Assembly: GCF_017854565.1 (NCBI RefSeq)
Contig: NZ_JAFMHJ010000001.1
Coordinates: forward strand, 1-64,000
Length of the DNA: 64,000 nt
DNA from: Yoonia sp.
GTDB lineage: Bacteria > Pseudomonadota > Alphaproteobacteria > Rhodobacterales > Rhodobacteraceae
Reading direction: 5' to 3'
Numbering within the stretch: position 1 is the first letter of the stretch; every line of letters begins with the position of its first letter. The position numbers were made by a program, and so were the translations under genes. Positions 35,426 to 43,908 of the stretch are shown here, piece by piece. The notes beneath the pieces are model-generated. The model was not told where the DNA came from, made no database searches, and was given only the letters and a program-made list of their open reading frames with translations.

Positions 35426-36373
35426 TCAGCGCGGCGCCGCCGCACGTCGCAACCGATCATTGATCGCGCGGCCCAGCCCGTGCTCGGGAATAGGCGACAC
35501 CGCAATGCGTTGCGCGCCCATCGCATCCAACTGGTGCAGGCACTCAAACAGCCGCGCCGCCGCCTCAGTCAGGTCACCCGACGGCGACAGGTTCAGTGCC
35601 GCGTCAACCGCCCCAAACCCCAGCAAAACCTCATCCTTTTCAGCCGCTTGCACATTCAGCCGCACCGCCCCCTGTGGCGCATAGTGCGATGCCAACTGCC
35701 CCGGTGACACCGGCGTATCGGGATCGGACGGCAGGGCAAGCGGTTGCCCCAAACAGGCCTCCAACGCCTCTGCCGGGATACCGCCTGCGCGCAGCAACGC
35801 AGGTGCCCCTACGCAACTGACAATCGTCGATTCCAGCCCCACCGTGCAGGAACCACCATCCAGCAAAGCATTAATCTTGCCGCCCAGCCCGTCGCGCACA
35901 TGCGCCGCCGTCGTCGGGCTCACCCGCCCCGATGGATTGGCCGAAGGCGCCGCCACCGGCCCCCCGAAATTGCGCAAAAGCACCTGCGCCACCGCATGAT
36001 CGGGCACCCTGATCGCCAGCGTATCCAGCCCCGCCGTGACCAGTTTCGAAATCCCCGCATCCGCCCGCAACGGCAGCACCAAAGTCAGCGCGCCGGGCCA
36101 GAACGTGCTGGCCAGCCGTACGGCCTCATCATTGAAAACACACAGCTTTTCTGCGCTGGCAAGGTCGGGCAAATGCACAATCAGCGGATTGAAACTGGGC
36201 CGTCCCTTGGCTGCATAAATGCCCGCCACAGCCCTGTCGTTGCGCGCATCTGCACCCAGCCCATACACCGTTTCCGTCGGAAACGACACCAGCCCACCAT
36301 CGCGCAAAATCGCGGCAGCTTTGGCCAAACCGGCGGCATCCGGTTGCAGTGTCAGTAATGTCGCATCGGGCAT
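35426..36373 (-). CDS. tsaC: L-threonylcarbamoyladenylate synthase (TsaC/Sua5)
   Basis: A 315-residue enzyme making the threonylcarbamoyl-adenylate intermediate of the t6A37 tRNA modification. GGLVSFPTETVYGLGADA near residue 26, KGRPSFNPLIVH near residue 56, and PSANPSGRVSPTTAAHV near residue 143 are the YrdC-domain blocks. The C-terminal Sua5 extension (about residues 210-315) makes this the long Sua5-type form. Start ATG 36373. Confidence 0.95.
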   Translation of the reverse strand: MPDATLLTLQPDAAGLAKAAAILRDGGLVSFPTETVYGLGADARNDRAVAGIYAAKGRPSFNPLIVHLPDLASAEKLCVFNDEAVRLASTFWPGALTLVLPLRADAGISKLVTAGLDTLAIRVPDHAVAQVLLRNFGGPVAAPSANPSGRVSPTTAAHVRDGLGGKINALLDGGSCTVGLESTIVSCVGAPALLRAGGIPAEALEACLGQPLALPSDPDTPVSPGQLASHYAPQGAVRLNVQAAEKDEVLLGFGAVDAALNLSPSGDLTEAAARLFECLHQLDAMGAQRIAVSPIPEHGLGRAINDRLRRAAAPR

Positions 36374-36488
36374 GACGTGGCGTTTCAGTTGATGAGTCGT
36401 CGGACTGAGATAACGTAGTTCCGAATTTGAGATGCATAGCTGCGCCCATTCCGTTTGCCAAGCCGCCGTTTAAATCGGAGATAAAACA

Positions 36489-38192
36489 ATGCCTTATCGC
36501 GCCCCAGTCAGTGACTTTCGATTCCTGTTGGACCATGTAGTCGGGTTTTGTGATGTCGCCGCCACAGACCGTTTTGCCGAAGCGACCCCCGATATGGTCG
36601 ATGCGATCCTGACCGAAGCCGCCAAGATGTGCGAAGAAGTCCTCGCTCCGCTCAACCGCAGCGGCGACCTGCACCCGGCGCGTCTGGAAAACGGCGTCGT
36701 GCGCACCGCGCCCGGCTTTGCCGACGGCTACCGCGCGATTGCGCAAGGCGGCTGGATCGGCATGTCCGCCTCGCCGGCGGTGGGCGGTCTGGGCCTGCCC
36801 ATGGCATTGACCACCGCAGTGAATGAAATGATGTCCGGCGCGTGCCTTGCGCTACAGCTTAACCCCCTGATGACACAAGGACAAATCGAGGCGTTAGAGC
36901 ATCACGCGTCAGACGCCATCAAAGAAATATACCTGCCCAGACTTATCTCGGGCGATTGGTGCGGCACGATGAACCTGACCGAACCGCAGGCCGGATCAGA
37001 CGTTGGCGCGCTGCGCTCCAAGGCGGAACCAAACGGTGACGGGTCGTATGCTGTCACCGGGCAAAAGATCTACATCAGTTGGGCCGACAACGACTTTACC
37101 GAAAACGTCTGCCACCTTGTTCTGGCGCGGCTGCCCGATGGCGTGCCCGGAACCAAGGGGATCAGTCTGTTCATGGTTCCTAAATTTATTCCTGATAGTG
37201 ATGGAAATCCCGGGGAAAAGAACGACCTGCGTGTCGTCAGCTTGGAACATAAAATGGGCCTGCACGGCTCGCCCACTGCCGTGATGGAATATTCCGGCGC
37301 AACTGGCTGGCTGATTGGGCCGGAACATGGTGGCATGGCCGCGATGTTTACCATGATGAACAATGCCCGCCTTGGCGTGGGTGTGCAGGGGATCGGCGCT
37401 GCCGAAGGCGCACTGCAACATGCGCTGGCTTACGCGCAGGACCGCAGACAGGGCAAGGCGCCCGGCACTGGCATGATCATCGAACACGCCGACGTGCGGC
37501 GCATGCTGGCCACGATGAAGGCCGATGTTTACGCAGCCCGCGCGATTGCGCTGATGAACGCCGTCGCGATTGATATGGCGGCCGCGACCGGCGACACAGG
37601 TTGGCAAGCGCGCGCCGCGTTGCTGACACCCATCGGCAAGGCGTTTGGCACCGATGTCGGTATCGACGTCGCCAACACCGGCGTGCAGGTCCACGGCGGC
37701 ATGGGTTTCATCGAAGAAACCGGCGCCGCCCAATACGCCCGCGACGTCCGTGTGACCGCAATATACGAAGGCACCAACGGCATTCAGGCCATGGATCTCG
37801 TGGCGCGCAAATTGATGGACGGCGGCGAAGCGGCGTTTCGCATGCTCGAAGAAATCCAACAAGGTGCCGAGGCCGCAAAGGCCACGCACCCTGCCTTGGC
37901 AGACGCCATATGGCAGGCTGCCGAAACGCTGCGCGAAGCAACCGAATGGCTTGTGGCGCAGACCGATCTGACCAACCGGTTTGCCGGTGCCGTCCCATAT
38001 TTGCGCGCCTTTGCGCGGGTATTGGGCGGGCATGCGCACCTGAAATCGGCGATGGCTGGTGGCCCTGCACGGGTGAAACTGGCGACCTTCTACATCAAAC
38101 GGCTTTTGCCTGAACACGCGGGGCTTTTGGCCCATGTCCGCGAAGGTGCCGATGATCTGATGGCGATCACCGCCGCCGAACTGGCCGCCTGA
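36489..38192 (+). CDS. Acyl-CoA dehydrogenase (DmdC-like long form)
   Basis: A 567-residue FAD enzyme. Family blocks are CGTMNLTEPQAGSDVGALR near residue 158, the second substrate/FAD stretch YAVTGQKIYISWADND near residue 184, and HGGMGFIEETGAAQYARDVRV near residue 403, followed by the TAIYEGTNGIQAMDL block with the catalytic Glu. The extended C-terminal domain (about residues 460-567) and the N-terminus matching 3-methylmercaptopropionyl-CoA dehydrogenase suggest the DmdC group, a DMSP-degradation enzyme common in roseobacters. Substrate is not provable from sequence. A good ribosome-binding GGAG lies before ATG 36489. It overlaps the next gene by TGATG. Confidence 0.88.
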   Translation: MPYRAPVSDFRFLLDHVVGFCDVAATDRFAEATPDMVDAILTEAAKMCEEVLAPLNRSGDLHPARLENGVVRTAPGFADGYRAIAQGGWIGMSASPAVGGLGLPMALTTAVNEMMSGACLALQLNPLMTQGQIEALEHHASDAIKEIYLPRLISGDWCGTMNLTEPQAGSDVGALRSKAEPNGDGSYAVTGQKIYISWADNDFTENVCHLVLARLPDGVPGTKGISLFMVPKFIPDSDGNPGEKNDLRVVSLEHKMGLHGSPTAVMEYSGATGWLIGPEHGGMAAMFTMMNNARLGVGVQGIGAAEGALQHALAYAQDRRQGKAPGTGMIIEHADVRRMLATMKADVYAARAIALMNAVAIDMAAATGDTGWQARAALLTPIGKAFGTDVGIDVANTGVQVHGGMGFIEETGAAQYARDVRVTAIYEGTNGIQAMDLVARKLMDGGEAAFRMLEEIQQGAEAAKATHPALADAIWQAAETLREATEWLVAQTDLTNRFAGAVPYLRAFARVLGGHAHLKSAMAGGPARVKLATFYIKRLLPEHAGLLAHVREGADDLMAITAAELAA

Positions 38193-39241
38193 TGCCCGAT
38201 GGCGTAACCGGAATCCGCTATCCTTTTGCGAAACCACCCGCCGAAGGTCAGGCCGTTGAAGTCGCTGCAGGTGTGCTTTGGATGCGGTTGCCGCTGCCGA
38301 TGGCGCTGGATCATGTGAACGTCTATGCGGTGGACGATGGCGACAGCTGGACCGTGATCGACACTGGCTTTGCCACCGACCGCAGCCGCGCAATCTGGCA
38401 AATCCTGCGGGACGGGCCGCTGGCGGGCAAACCCGTGACCCGGCTGATCGTCACCCACCACCACCCCGATCACGTCGGGCTGGCGGGATGGTTCATCGCC
38501 AACGGTGCCGCCCTGCATATGCCGCGGACGGGCTGGCTTATGGCGCGCATGCTGACGCTGGACGAACAGGCAACACCGCCACAGGAAACGCTGGATTTCT
38601 ATCGCCTTGCGGGCATGGACAGTGCCGAATTTGAACGCCGGCTGACCGAACGCCCGTTTAACTTTGCCGATTGCGTCACGCGGCTGCCGCAGGGCTATCA
38701 CCGGCTGACAGAAGGCGCGACCATCGCGATGGGCGGGCGCACATGGGACATTCGGATGGGCGACGGCCACGCCCCCGAACACGCGACATTCTGGAGCAGG
38801 GACGACAATCTGGTCATCGGCGGCGATCAGCTTCTCCCGTCGATCAGCGCGAATCTGGGCGTGTACCCAACCGAACCCGAGGCCGATCCCGTCGCCGATT
38901 GGCTGTCGTCCTGCAACCGGCTCGCACCTTTTGCGCGCGATGATCAGCTGGTACTGGGGGGTCACAAACTGCCGTTCACCGGGCTGCCACTCCGGATCAG
39001 GCAGATGATCGACAACCACCACGGCGCGCTGGCCCGGCTGACCGACCACCTGTCAGAACCCCGGACCGCAGGGGAGTGTTTTCCGGCCCTGTTCAAACGC
39101 AAGATCGGCCCTGCAGAATACGGTCTGGCATTGGTCGAAGCCGTCGCGCATCTGAACCACCTGCATCAGGCCGGACACGTCCTGCGCACAAAAAATGATC
39201 GTGGCGCGTGGCTTTTCCGCTTGGCCAGGCAGGGTCAGTGA
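38192..39241 (+). CDS. Metallo-beta-lactamase-fold hydrolase
   Basis: A 349-residue protein with the metal motif VTHHHPDHVGLAG near residue 87, downstream DGHAPEHATFW near residue 190, and VLGGHKLPFTG near residue 253. A C-terminal helical region (about 270-345) resembles the winged-helix tail of this family. The start overlaps the acyl-CoA dehydrogenase stop, so it may act in the same acyl-CoA pathway, for example as a thioesterase or lactonase. Substrate unknown. The 3' end overlaps the convergent DUF6356 gene by seven bases. Confidence 0.85.
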   Translation: MPDGVTGIRYPFAKPPAEGQAVEVAAGVLWMRLPLPMALDHVNVYAVDDGDSWTVIDTGFATDRSRAIWQILRDGPLAGKPVTRLIVTHHHPDHVGLAGWFIANGAALHMPRTGWLMARMLTLDEQATPPQETLDFYRLAGMDSAEFERRLTERPFNFADCVTRLPQGYHRLTEGATIAMGGRTWDIRMGDGHAPEHATFWSRDDNLVIGGDQLLPSISANLGVYPTEPEADPVADWLSSCNRLAPFARDDQLVLGGHKLPFTGLPLRIRQMIDNHHGALARLTDHLSEPRTAGECFPALFKRKIGPAEYGLALVEAVAHLNHLHQAGHVLRTKNDRGAWLFRLARQGQ

Positions 39242-39471
39242 CGGCTTTCGATACGTGCGTGCAGCCGTTTCAGGATACGGCTTGCCGTCGTTTCACACAG
39301 CGCAGGAATCAGCGCATGGACAAGGGCCGCCATGGCCGCAAGCCCAAGCCAAAACGCGAACCCAAAGGCAAATCGCATGTGGCCGAAATAGGTTTCATTC
39401 ACCGTGGCGGGATGATCCAGAAAAAGCCCGGCGATACGATTGCGGGACGGCGCATTGGTGACATCAGACAT
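39235..39471 (-). CDS. DUF6356-like small membrane protein
   Basis: A 78-residue protein. LFLDHPATVNETYFGHMRFA near residue 15 is the family-like N-terminus. One membrane segment lies near residues 36-55 (FGFAFWLGLAAMAALVHALIP). A Shine-Dalgarno GGAG precedes ATG 39471. Function unknown. The family name is from memory. Confidence 0.65.
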   Translation of the reverse strand: MSDVTNAPSRNRIAGLFLDHPATVNETYFGHMRFAFGFAFWLGLAAMAALVHALIPALCETTASRILKRLHARIESRH

Positions 39472-39555
39472 GGGAAACTCCGGTTTGTGTTTGAACCAGA
39501 CTATCAAAAGGCGCCACGCAATATGTCCCAAATTTGATTGCCTGAATGAATATTA

Positions 39556-39572
39556 ATGGGATAGCATCCCAT
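39556..39572. promoter_or_regulatory. Inverted repeat immediately upstream of the Lrp-type regulator
   Basis: ATGGGAT and ATCCCAT flank AGC, ending two bases before the ATG of the regulator at 39575. It lies where a Shine-Dalgarno sequence would be, and none is visible. It is a candidate autoregulatory operator or an RNA hairpin that masks the start. Confidence 0.4.
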
Positions 39573-39574
39573 CC

Positions 39575-40036
39575 ATGGACCATAAAATTGACGAAATAGA
39601 CCGCGCAATTCTGCGTATCTTGCAAAATGACAGCACGGTCTCGGTGGATGACATCAGCGCGCGGGTGCATCTGTCGCGTAATGCGTGCTGGCGCCGGATC
39701 AAGACGATGGAGCAAGCAGGCATCATCACAGGCCGGGTCGCCCTTGTTGATGCGGCGCGCGTCGGCAGCCCGCTGACAGCAATGGTGCTGATCCGCACCA
39801 ACGCCCATGACACCGCGTGGATGGCCCAATTCCAAGCGGCGCTGCACGCCTTGCCAGAGGTGGTTGGCGCCTACCGCATGACCGGCGATCTGGACTATGT
39901 CTTGCGGGTCAGGGTCGCCGACGTCCCGGCCTACGATGCGTTTTACAAGCGACTCACTTCACGGATTTCTGTCTCGGATATTTCGGCCAGTTTCGTTATG
40001 GAGGAAATCAAGGAAACAACCGCGGTGCCCCTATGA
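39575..40036 (+). CDS. Lrp/AsnC-family transcriptional regulator
   Basis: A 153-residue protein. The helix-turn-helix region is IDRAILRILQNDSTVSVDDISARVHLSRNACWRRIKTME (residues about 8-46). The C-terminal RAM/ActR effector-binding domain contains VVGAYRMTGDLDYVLRVRVAD near residue 93. Such regulators respond to amino acids. The gene is oriented away from DUF6356 and overlaps the next gene (ATGA). No Shine-Dalgarno sequence precedes the ATG. Confidence 0.92.
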   Translation: MDHKIDEIDRAILRILQNDSTVSVDDISARVHLSRNACWRRIKTMEQAGIITGRVALVDAARVGSPLTAMVLIRTNAHDTAWMAQFQAALHALPEVVGAYRMTGDLDYVLRVRVADVPAYDAFYKRLTSRISVSDISASFVMEEIKETTAVPL

Positions 40037-40521
40037 CCCAAGCCATACTCCCACAGATGACGATCGACACCTCGGCCGAGCTGCTGGAAAATGACATTCT
40101 GCCCCAAATTCACGAAATCCACACGGACCCCAATACCAATTGCGCGTCCAAAGGCGGGTTGCCGCGTGCGCTGGTCGAACCAATGGCCAAGAAAAGCCCG
40201 GCCCAATGGGCTTATGAGCGGGTGATCATGTATATCCAGAACTTTGAAAAGCAGCTTGATAATGATCACGAGGTCGGTTTGGGGCTGGCTGGTGGCACCA
40301 CAGGCGTGATCAAGATCGAAGGTCTGGGTTACTACGACCCCGATATTGTGACGTACTATGGCAGCGATGCGTCCGGTGCCAAGACCCAGCTCATTCAACA
40401 TGTCAGCCAGTTGAACGTCACCCTGATCGCCAGCCCCAAGCAGATCGACCAGCCCGAACCAAACCGCATCGGGTTCCGTTTGGCCAAAGGTCTGGAACGT
40501 GCATCAGATGTGACCACCTGA
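40033..40521 (+). CDS. DUF6173-family conserved hypothetical protein
   Basis: A 162-residue soluble protein with no recognised enzymatic motif. The conserved core is MAKKSPAQWAYERVIMYIQ near residue 50 and HEVGLGLAGGTTGVIKIEG near residue 78, followed by TYYGSDASGAKTQLIQHVS. It shares a start/stop overlap with the Lrp-type gene, suggesting joint expression. Function unknown. Confidence 0.7.
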   Translation: MTQAILPQMTIDTSAELLENDILPQIHEIHTDPNTNCASKGGLPRALVEPMAKKSPAQWAYERVIMYIQNFEKQLDNDHEVGLGLAGGTTGVIKIEGLGYYDPDIVTYYGSDASGAKTQLIQHVSQLNVTLIASPKQIDQPEPNRIGFRLAKGLERASDVTT

Positions 40522-40584
40522 CCCCGTGACAGGGCGCGATGAATCGTCTATGCGGGACACAAATCATACACGAAGGAGCCGAAC

Positions 40585-40719
40585 ATGGCTGACTACAAAC
40601 CCGGTGAGATGGATATCACCACACAGGAAAAGACGTTCAACGGCTTTGTAAGCATGGTAACAAAGGCCACTGTGATCATCATCGTGTCGTTGATCCTGCT
40701 TGCGCTGGTTAACGGCTAG
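40585..40719 (+). CDS. aa3-type cytochrome c oxidase subunit IV
   Basis: A 44-residue protein, MADYKPGEMDITTQEKTFNG followed by FVSMVTK and the single membrane helix ATVIIIVSLILLALVNG. This matches the alphaproteobacterial small oxidase subunit IV (about 45 residues, one helix, acidic N-terminal stretch). It binds the edge of the aa3 oxidase in the inner membrane. GAAGGAG at 40572-40578 is a good ribosome-binding site. No other oxidase subunit gene is in the window. Confidence 0.85.
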   Translation: MADYKPGEMDITTQEKTFNGFVSMVTKATVIIIVSLILLALVNG

Positions 40720-40725
40720 GCATTC

Positions 40726-41340
40726 GTGCAACGCCGCAACTTTCTGATCGGCCTGCCGCTGGCCCTTTCGGCCTGCACAGTCGACGAAATATGGGCACCG
40801 GATGATGCCGTCGCCCGCGCCGTTTATAATGGCTCCGGGCCGACGCACCTGACCCTCTACACGATGAAGAACAACGGATCGGACAACGGTGCGCATAGTG
40901 CGCTGTTGATCAATGCCAGCCAGCGGGTGATCTTTGATCCCGCCGGATCATTTGCACAGTCGCTCATCCCTGAACGCAATGATGTTCTGTTCGGGATCAG
41001 CCCCCAATTTGAGCAGTATTATGTCAGCTATCACGCACGGGCGACCTATTATGTGATCGGTCAGCGGGTCGAAGTCCCGGCTCAGGTCGCGGAACGTGCG
41101 CTGATCTTGGCCTTGGCAAATGGCGCTGTACCAAAGGCCGGTTGCACCCGCGCCACGTCACGCCTGCTGCGCCAACTGCCCGGCTTTGAAGGGCTGCGTC
41201 AAACGATGTTCCCGAACAAACTTGCCGATGATTTTGACACCTTGCCGGGTGTTGAAACGCGCGAATACCGCGAAGATGACGCCGATGACAAATCCGTCGC
41301 CGCCGCCCGGATCAACGCCGCCCTTACAGCCAGGCAGTAG
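40726..41340 (+). CDS. Tat-type lipoprotein, conserved hypothetical
   Basis: A 204-residue protein with a GTG start six bases after the oxidase-subunit gene. The N-terminus MQRRNFLIGLPLALSACTVD carries both a twin-arginine motif (RRNFL) and a lipobox (LSAC), so it is probably exported folded and lipidated at Cys17. The mature domain has NGAHSALLINASQRVIFDPAGS and a Cys near 139. The HS..L pattern faintly recalls NlpC/CHAP-like hydrolases, but this is not claimed. The C-terminal end overlaps convergent azlD by 17 bases. Confidence 0.75.
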   Translation: MQRRNFLIGLPLALSACTVDEIWAPDDAVARAVYNGSGPTHLTLYTMKNNGSDNGAHSALLINASQRVIFDPAGSFAQSLIPERNDVLFGISPQFEQYYVSYHARATYYVIGQRVEVPAQVAERALILALANGAVPKAGCTRATSRLLRQLPGFEGLRQTMFPNKLADDFDTLPGVETREYREDDADDKSVAAARINAALTARQ

Positions 41341-41659
41341 CCGCGAGGCCAGCATAAAGCGTGGCCACACCGCCACCGATGCCCCACAACGCACTGCGTG
41401 TCCAAAACCCGATGGCCAGCGTGGCACCCGCCGCCAGCAGACGCACCAGATCAGGCTGCCCACCCGTTGCCGCCGGCCACACGACCAAAGGTGCGACCAT
41501 CCCCGGCAACACAGCCACCGGTGTGAACCGCAAAAGGCGCAACACGATAGGCGGCATTGGCCTGTCGCCGATCAATCCCAAAAATGAAAACCGGATCAGA
41601 AACGTCCCGGCACCCAAAGCGGCAATGATGAACCAAATTTCAGCTGTGCTAAAATTCAT
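41324..41659 (-). CDS. azlD: AzlD-family branched-chain amino-acid export subunit
   Basis: A 111-residue membrane protein with three to four hydrophobic segments and the typical AzlD blocks WFIIAALGAGTFLIRFSF near residue 8 and MVAPLVVWPA near residue 54. It partners AzlC in efflux of branched-chain amino acids or analogues. The start overlaps the azlC stop (ATGA). Confidence 0.88.
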   Translation of the reverse strand: MNFSTAEIWFIIAALGAGTFLIRFSFLGLIGDRPMPPIVLRLLRFTPVAVLPGMVAPLVVWPAATGGQPDLVRLLAAGATLAIGFWTRSALWGIGGGVATLYAGLAATAWL

Positions 41660-42378
41660 TTGCGCCACCCCTCTGTCCAGATTTCAACCACGGCTCCGGT
41701 GACCATCGCCGCAGCTGCCGCCATCAATAGTCCGGTCCCTGACGGCAAACTGATAAACGCCAGCGCCACGATAATCGACGCCGCAGCAGCGGCCACATGT
41801 GCCACCGATTTTATCATCGGCGCGACCATCGCCAAGAACATGATCGGCATGATGAAATCCAGCGCCCATGCATCAGGAATGGCCGCACCGGCCAAGATAC
41901 CCACCAGCGTCATGATCACCCACAGCGGCGTGATTGGCGTCGCTACCCCAAGAAAGTAGGCAACCCGATCCGCCACGCTCATCTCTGGTCGCGCCTCGTA
42001 GCGGGTGACGGACGTGATATAGGTCTGGTCAAAGTTCAGATAAGACACCAATGCCCGTTGCCACAGCGGCGCCGCCCCCAGATAGGGCACCAACGACGCG
42101 GAATACATCGCCATCCGCAGGTTAACCGCAAGCGCGGCCAACATGACAAACGGCAGCGCCGCGTTTTCCACCATCATTTGCAAGGCCGCAAACTGCGATG
42201 CGCCCGCAATGACCAGCACGCTAAAGCCCATCGCCTGCGCCAAGGTCAGCCCCGCATCCGTTGCGACGACCCCGAAAAGCGTCGCAAAGGGGATCAACAT
42301 GATGACGAAAGGCAGCCCATCCCGCACCCCGGCAAGATACGCAGATTTCGCAGGTACTTTGGCGGTGGAAGTCGTCAT
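41656..42378 (-). CDS. azlC: AzlC-family branched-chain amino-acid exporter
   Basis: A 240-residue membrane protein. Family blocks are GVRDGLPFVIMLIPFATLFG near residue 17, MGFSVLVIAGASQFAALQMM near residue 50, and NLRMAMYSASLVPYLG near residue 86. Several helices follow. It begins the two-gene azlCD operon. Start ATG 42378. Confidence 0.9.
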   Translation of the reverse strand: MTTSTAKVPAKSAYLAGVRDGLPFVIMLIPFATLFGVVATDAGLTLAQAMGFSVLVIAGASQFAALQMMVENAALPFVMLAALAVNLRMAMYSASLVPYLGAAPLWQRALVSYLNFDQTYITSVTRYEARPEMSVADRVAYFLGVATPITPLWVIMTLVGILAGAAIPDAWALDFIMPIMFLAMVAPMIKSVAHVAAAAASIIVALAFISLPSGTGLLMAAAAAMVTGAVVEIWTEGWRK

Positions 42379-42439
42379 GGCTTTGCCCTAGTTTTGGGGT
42401 GTTAACAGCAGGCTTAGCCCTGCAGCACGGGAATGACAA

Positions 42440-43324
42440 TTGGCACGTATTGATGACATATCCGAATATCTGATCGCGCCCGATCCGGGTGCGCCGCGCC
42501 TGACACGCGCTGTCACCGGGACTGATCAGAACGGCCAGCCGATGAACCTCAACGTCGTCGAGGAACGCCCGCTGACGATTTTCCTCAATAGTCAGGAAAT
42601 CGTGACCGCCATGACGATTGGTGACTACCCACAATATCTGGCGCTGGGGTTTCTGCGCAATCAGGGCATGCTGCGCGATGGCGAGGTGATCAAAGGCGTT
42701 GACTATGACGAAGAGCTGGAGGTCGTCGTCGTCCGCACCGACGGTCAGACCACCTACGAAGACAAGCTCAAGAAAAAGACCCGCACCAGCGGCTGCGCCG
42801 TGGGCACCGTTTTTGGCGACATGATGGAAGGGCTGGAAGGCGTCGTCTTGCCCGAAATCCAGGTCCGCACCTCGGACCTTTATGCGCTGGCCGCCAAGAT
42901 CAACCGCACCCCATCGCTCTACCTCGAAGCGGGCGCAATCCACGGAACGATCCTGTGCCAAGGCAACCGGCCCTTGGTCTACATGGAGGACGTCGGCAGG
43001 CACAACGCCGTTGATAAAATCGCCGGCTGGATGCTGTCCGAAGGGGTCAGCGCGGCGGATAAGATTCTGTACACGACAGGGCGGCTGACATCCGAAATGG
43101 TGATAAAAACCGCATTGATGGGCATCCCGGTTCTGGCCTCACGGTCCGGGTTTACGGCCTGGGGTGTGGAAATCGCAAATCAGGTCGGCCTTACCCTGAT
43201 CGGTCGGATGAAGGGGCAACGGTTCGTCTGCCTTGCCGGAGAAAACCGGCTGCTGCGCGATGCAGACCCTGCATTGGTCGCGGATGAGCCACGCAAAAGC
43301 GGGCGCAAGGGGTCAGACGCATGA
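42440..43324 (+). CDS. fdhD: Formate dehydrogenase accessory protein FdhD
   Basis: A 294-residue cytoplasmic sulfur carrier that sulfurates the molybdenum cofactor of formate dehydrogenase. The blocks VVEERPLTIFLNSQEI near residue 39, MTIGDYPQYLALGFLRNQG near residue 59, VYMEDVGRHNAVDKIAGWML near residue 181, and TTGRLTSEMVIKTALMGIPVLASRSG near residue 214 are FdhD-typical. The E. coli CxxC sulfur-binding loop is replaced by SGCAVGT near residue 117, with a single Cys. A TTG start is used. The stop overlaps mobA. Confidence 0.92.
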   Translation: MARIDDISEYLIAPDPGAPRLTRAVTGTDQNGQPMNLNVVEERPLTIFLNSQEIVTAMTIGDYPQYLALGFLRNQGMLRDGEVIKGVDYDEELEVVVVRTDGQTTYEDKLKKKTRTSGCAVGTVFGDMMEGLEGVVLPEIQVRTSDLYALAAKINRTPSLYLEAGAIHGTILCQGNRPLVYMEDVGRHNAVDKIAGWMLSEGVSAADKILYTTGRLTSEMVIKTALMGIPVLASRSGFTAWGVEIANQVGLTLIGRMKGQRFVCLAGENRLLRDADPALVADEPRKSGRKGSDA

Positions 43325-43908
43325 TTGAACCCCTTGGTGTGATCCTTGCAGGCGGGCAGGCCACCCGAATGGGTGGCGGCGACAAAGGGCTTCTGCCGCT
43401 TGGCCGTGGCTCAATTCTGTCGCATGTGATTGACCGGTTGGAACCGCAGGTGGCTGGCCTTGCGCTCAATGCCAACGGAGACCCGGCCCGATTTTCGACG
43501 CTCAATCTGCCGGTGATCGCGGATAGTATCAACGGCTTTGCGGGGCCATTGTCTGGCGTGCTCGCGGGGCTGGATTGGGCGGCCAACCGGGGCGCATCCC
43601 ACATTGTGACCGCCGCCGCTGACACGCCGTTCTTTCCCTGCGATCTGGTGCCGCGCCTCGTGCTGGCTGCCGAAATCGCCGACACGCATATCGCGCTTGC
43701 CGCGACGCCCGGCGGACGCCATCCGACATTTGGGCTTTGGCCCGTCAGCTTGCGCGACGACCTGCGCGCTGCGCTTCATGATGGGCTGCGCAAGGTGGTG
43801 CTATGGACAGACAAACATGGCTGCGGCATGGCGGAATTCCCCGACGATGTGGCATTCTTTAACGTAAATACGCCGGATGATCTGGCCAAGGCCGAGGCGA
43901 TGTTGTGA
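43321..43908 (+). CDS. mobA: Molybdenum cofactor guanylyltransferase MobA
   Basis: A 195-residue nucleotidyltransferase attaching GMP to molybdopterin. The GTP-binding start is ILAGGQATRMGGGDKGLLPLG near residue 8, with ITADTPFFP-like AAADTPFFP near residue 99 and HPTFGLWPV near residue 134. It overlaps fdhD (ATGA) and mobB (GTGA). This supplies the guanylated cofactor used by formate dehydrogenases. Confidence 0.94.
   Translation: MIEPLGVILAGGQATRMGGGDKGLLPLGRGSILSHVIDRLEPQVAGLALNANGDPARFSTLNLPVIADSINGFAGPLSGVLAGLDWAANRGASHIVTAAADTPFFPCDLVPRLVLAAEIADTHIALAATPGGRHPTFGLWPVSLRDDLRAALHDGLRKVVLWTDKHGCGMAEFPDDVAFFNVNTPDDLAKAEAML

Noticed and set aside
36996-38393. 465-codon minus-strand frame opposite the acyl-CoA dehydrogenase
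   Set aside because: Antisense shadow rich in His and Gln, without a start context or known motifs.
42408-42423. Small inverted repeat GCAGG...CCTGC before fdhD
   Set aside because: Only five pairs; too weak to call an operator or terminator.
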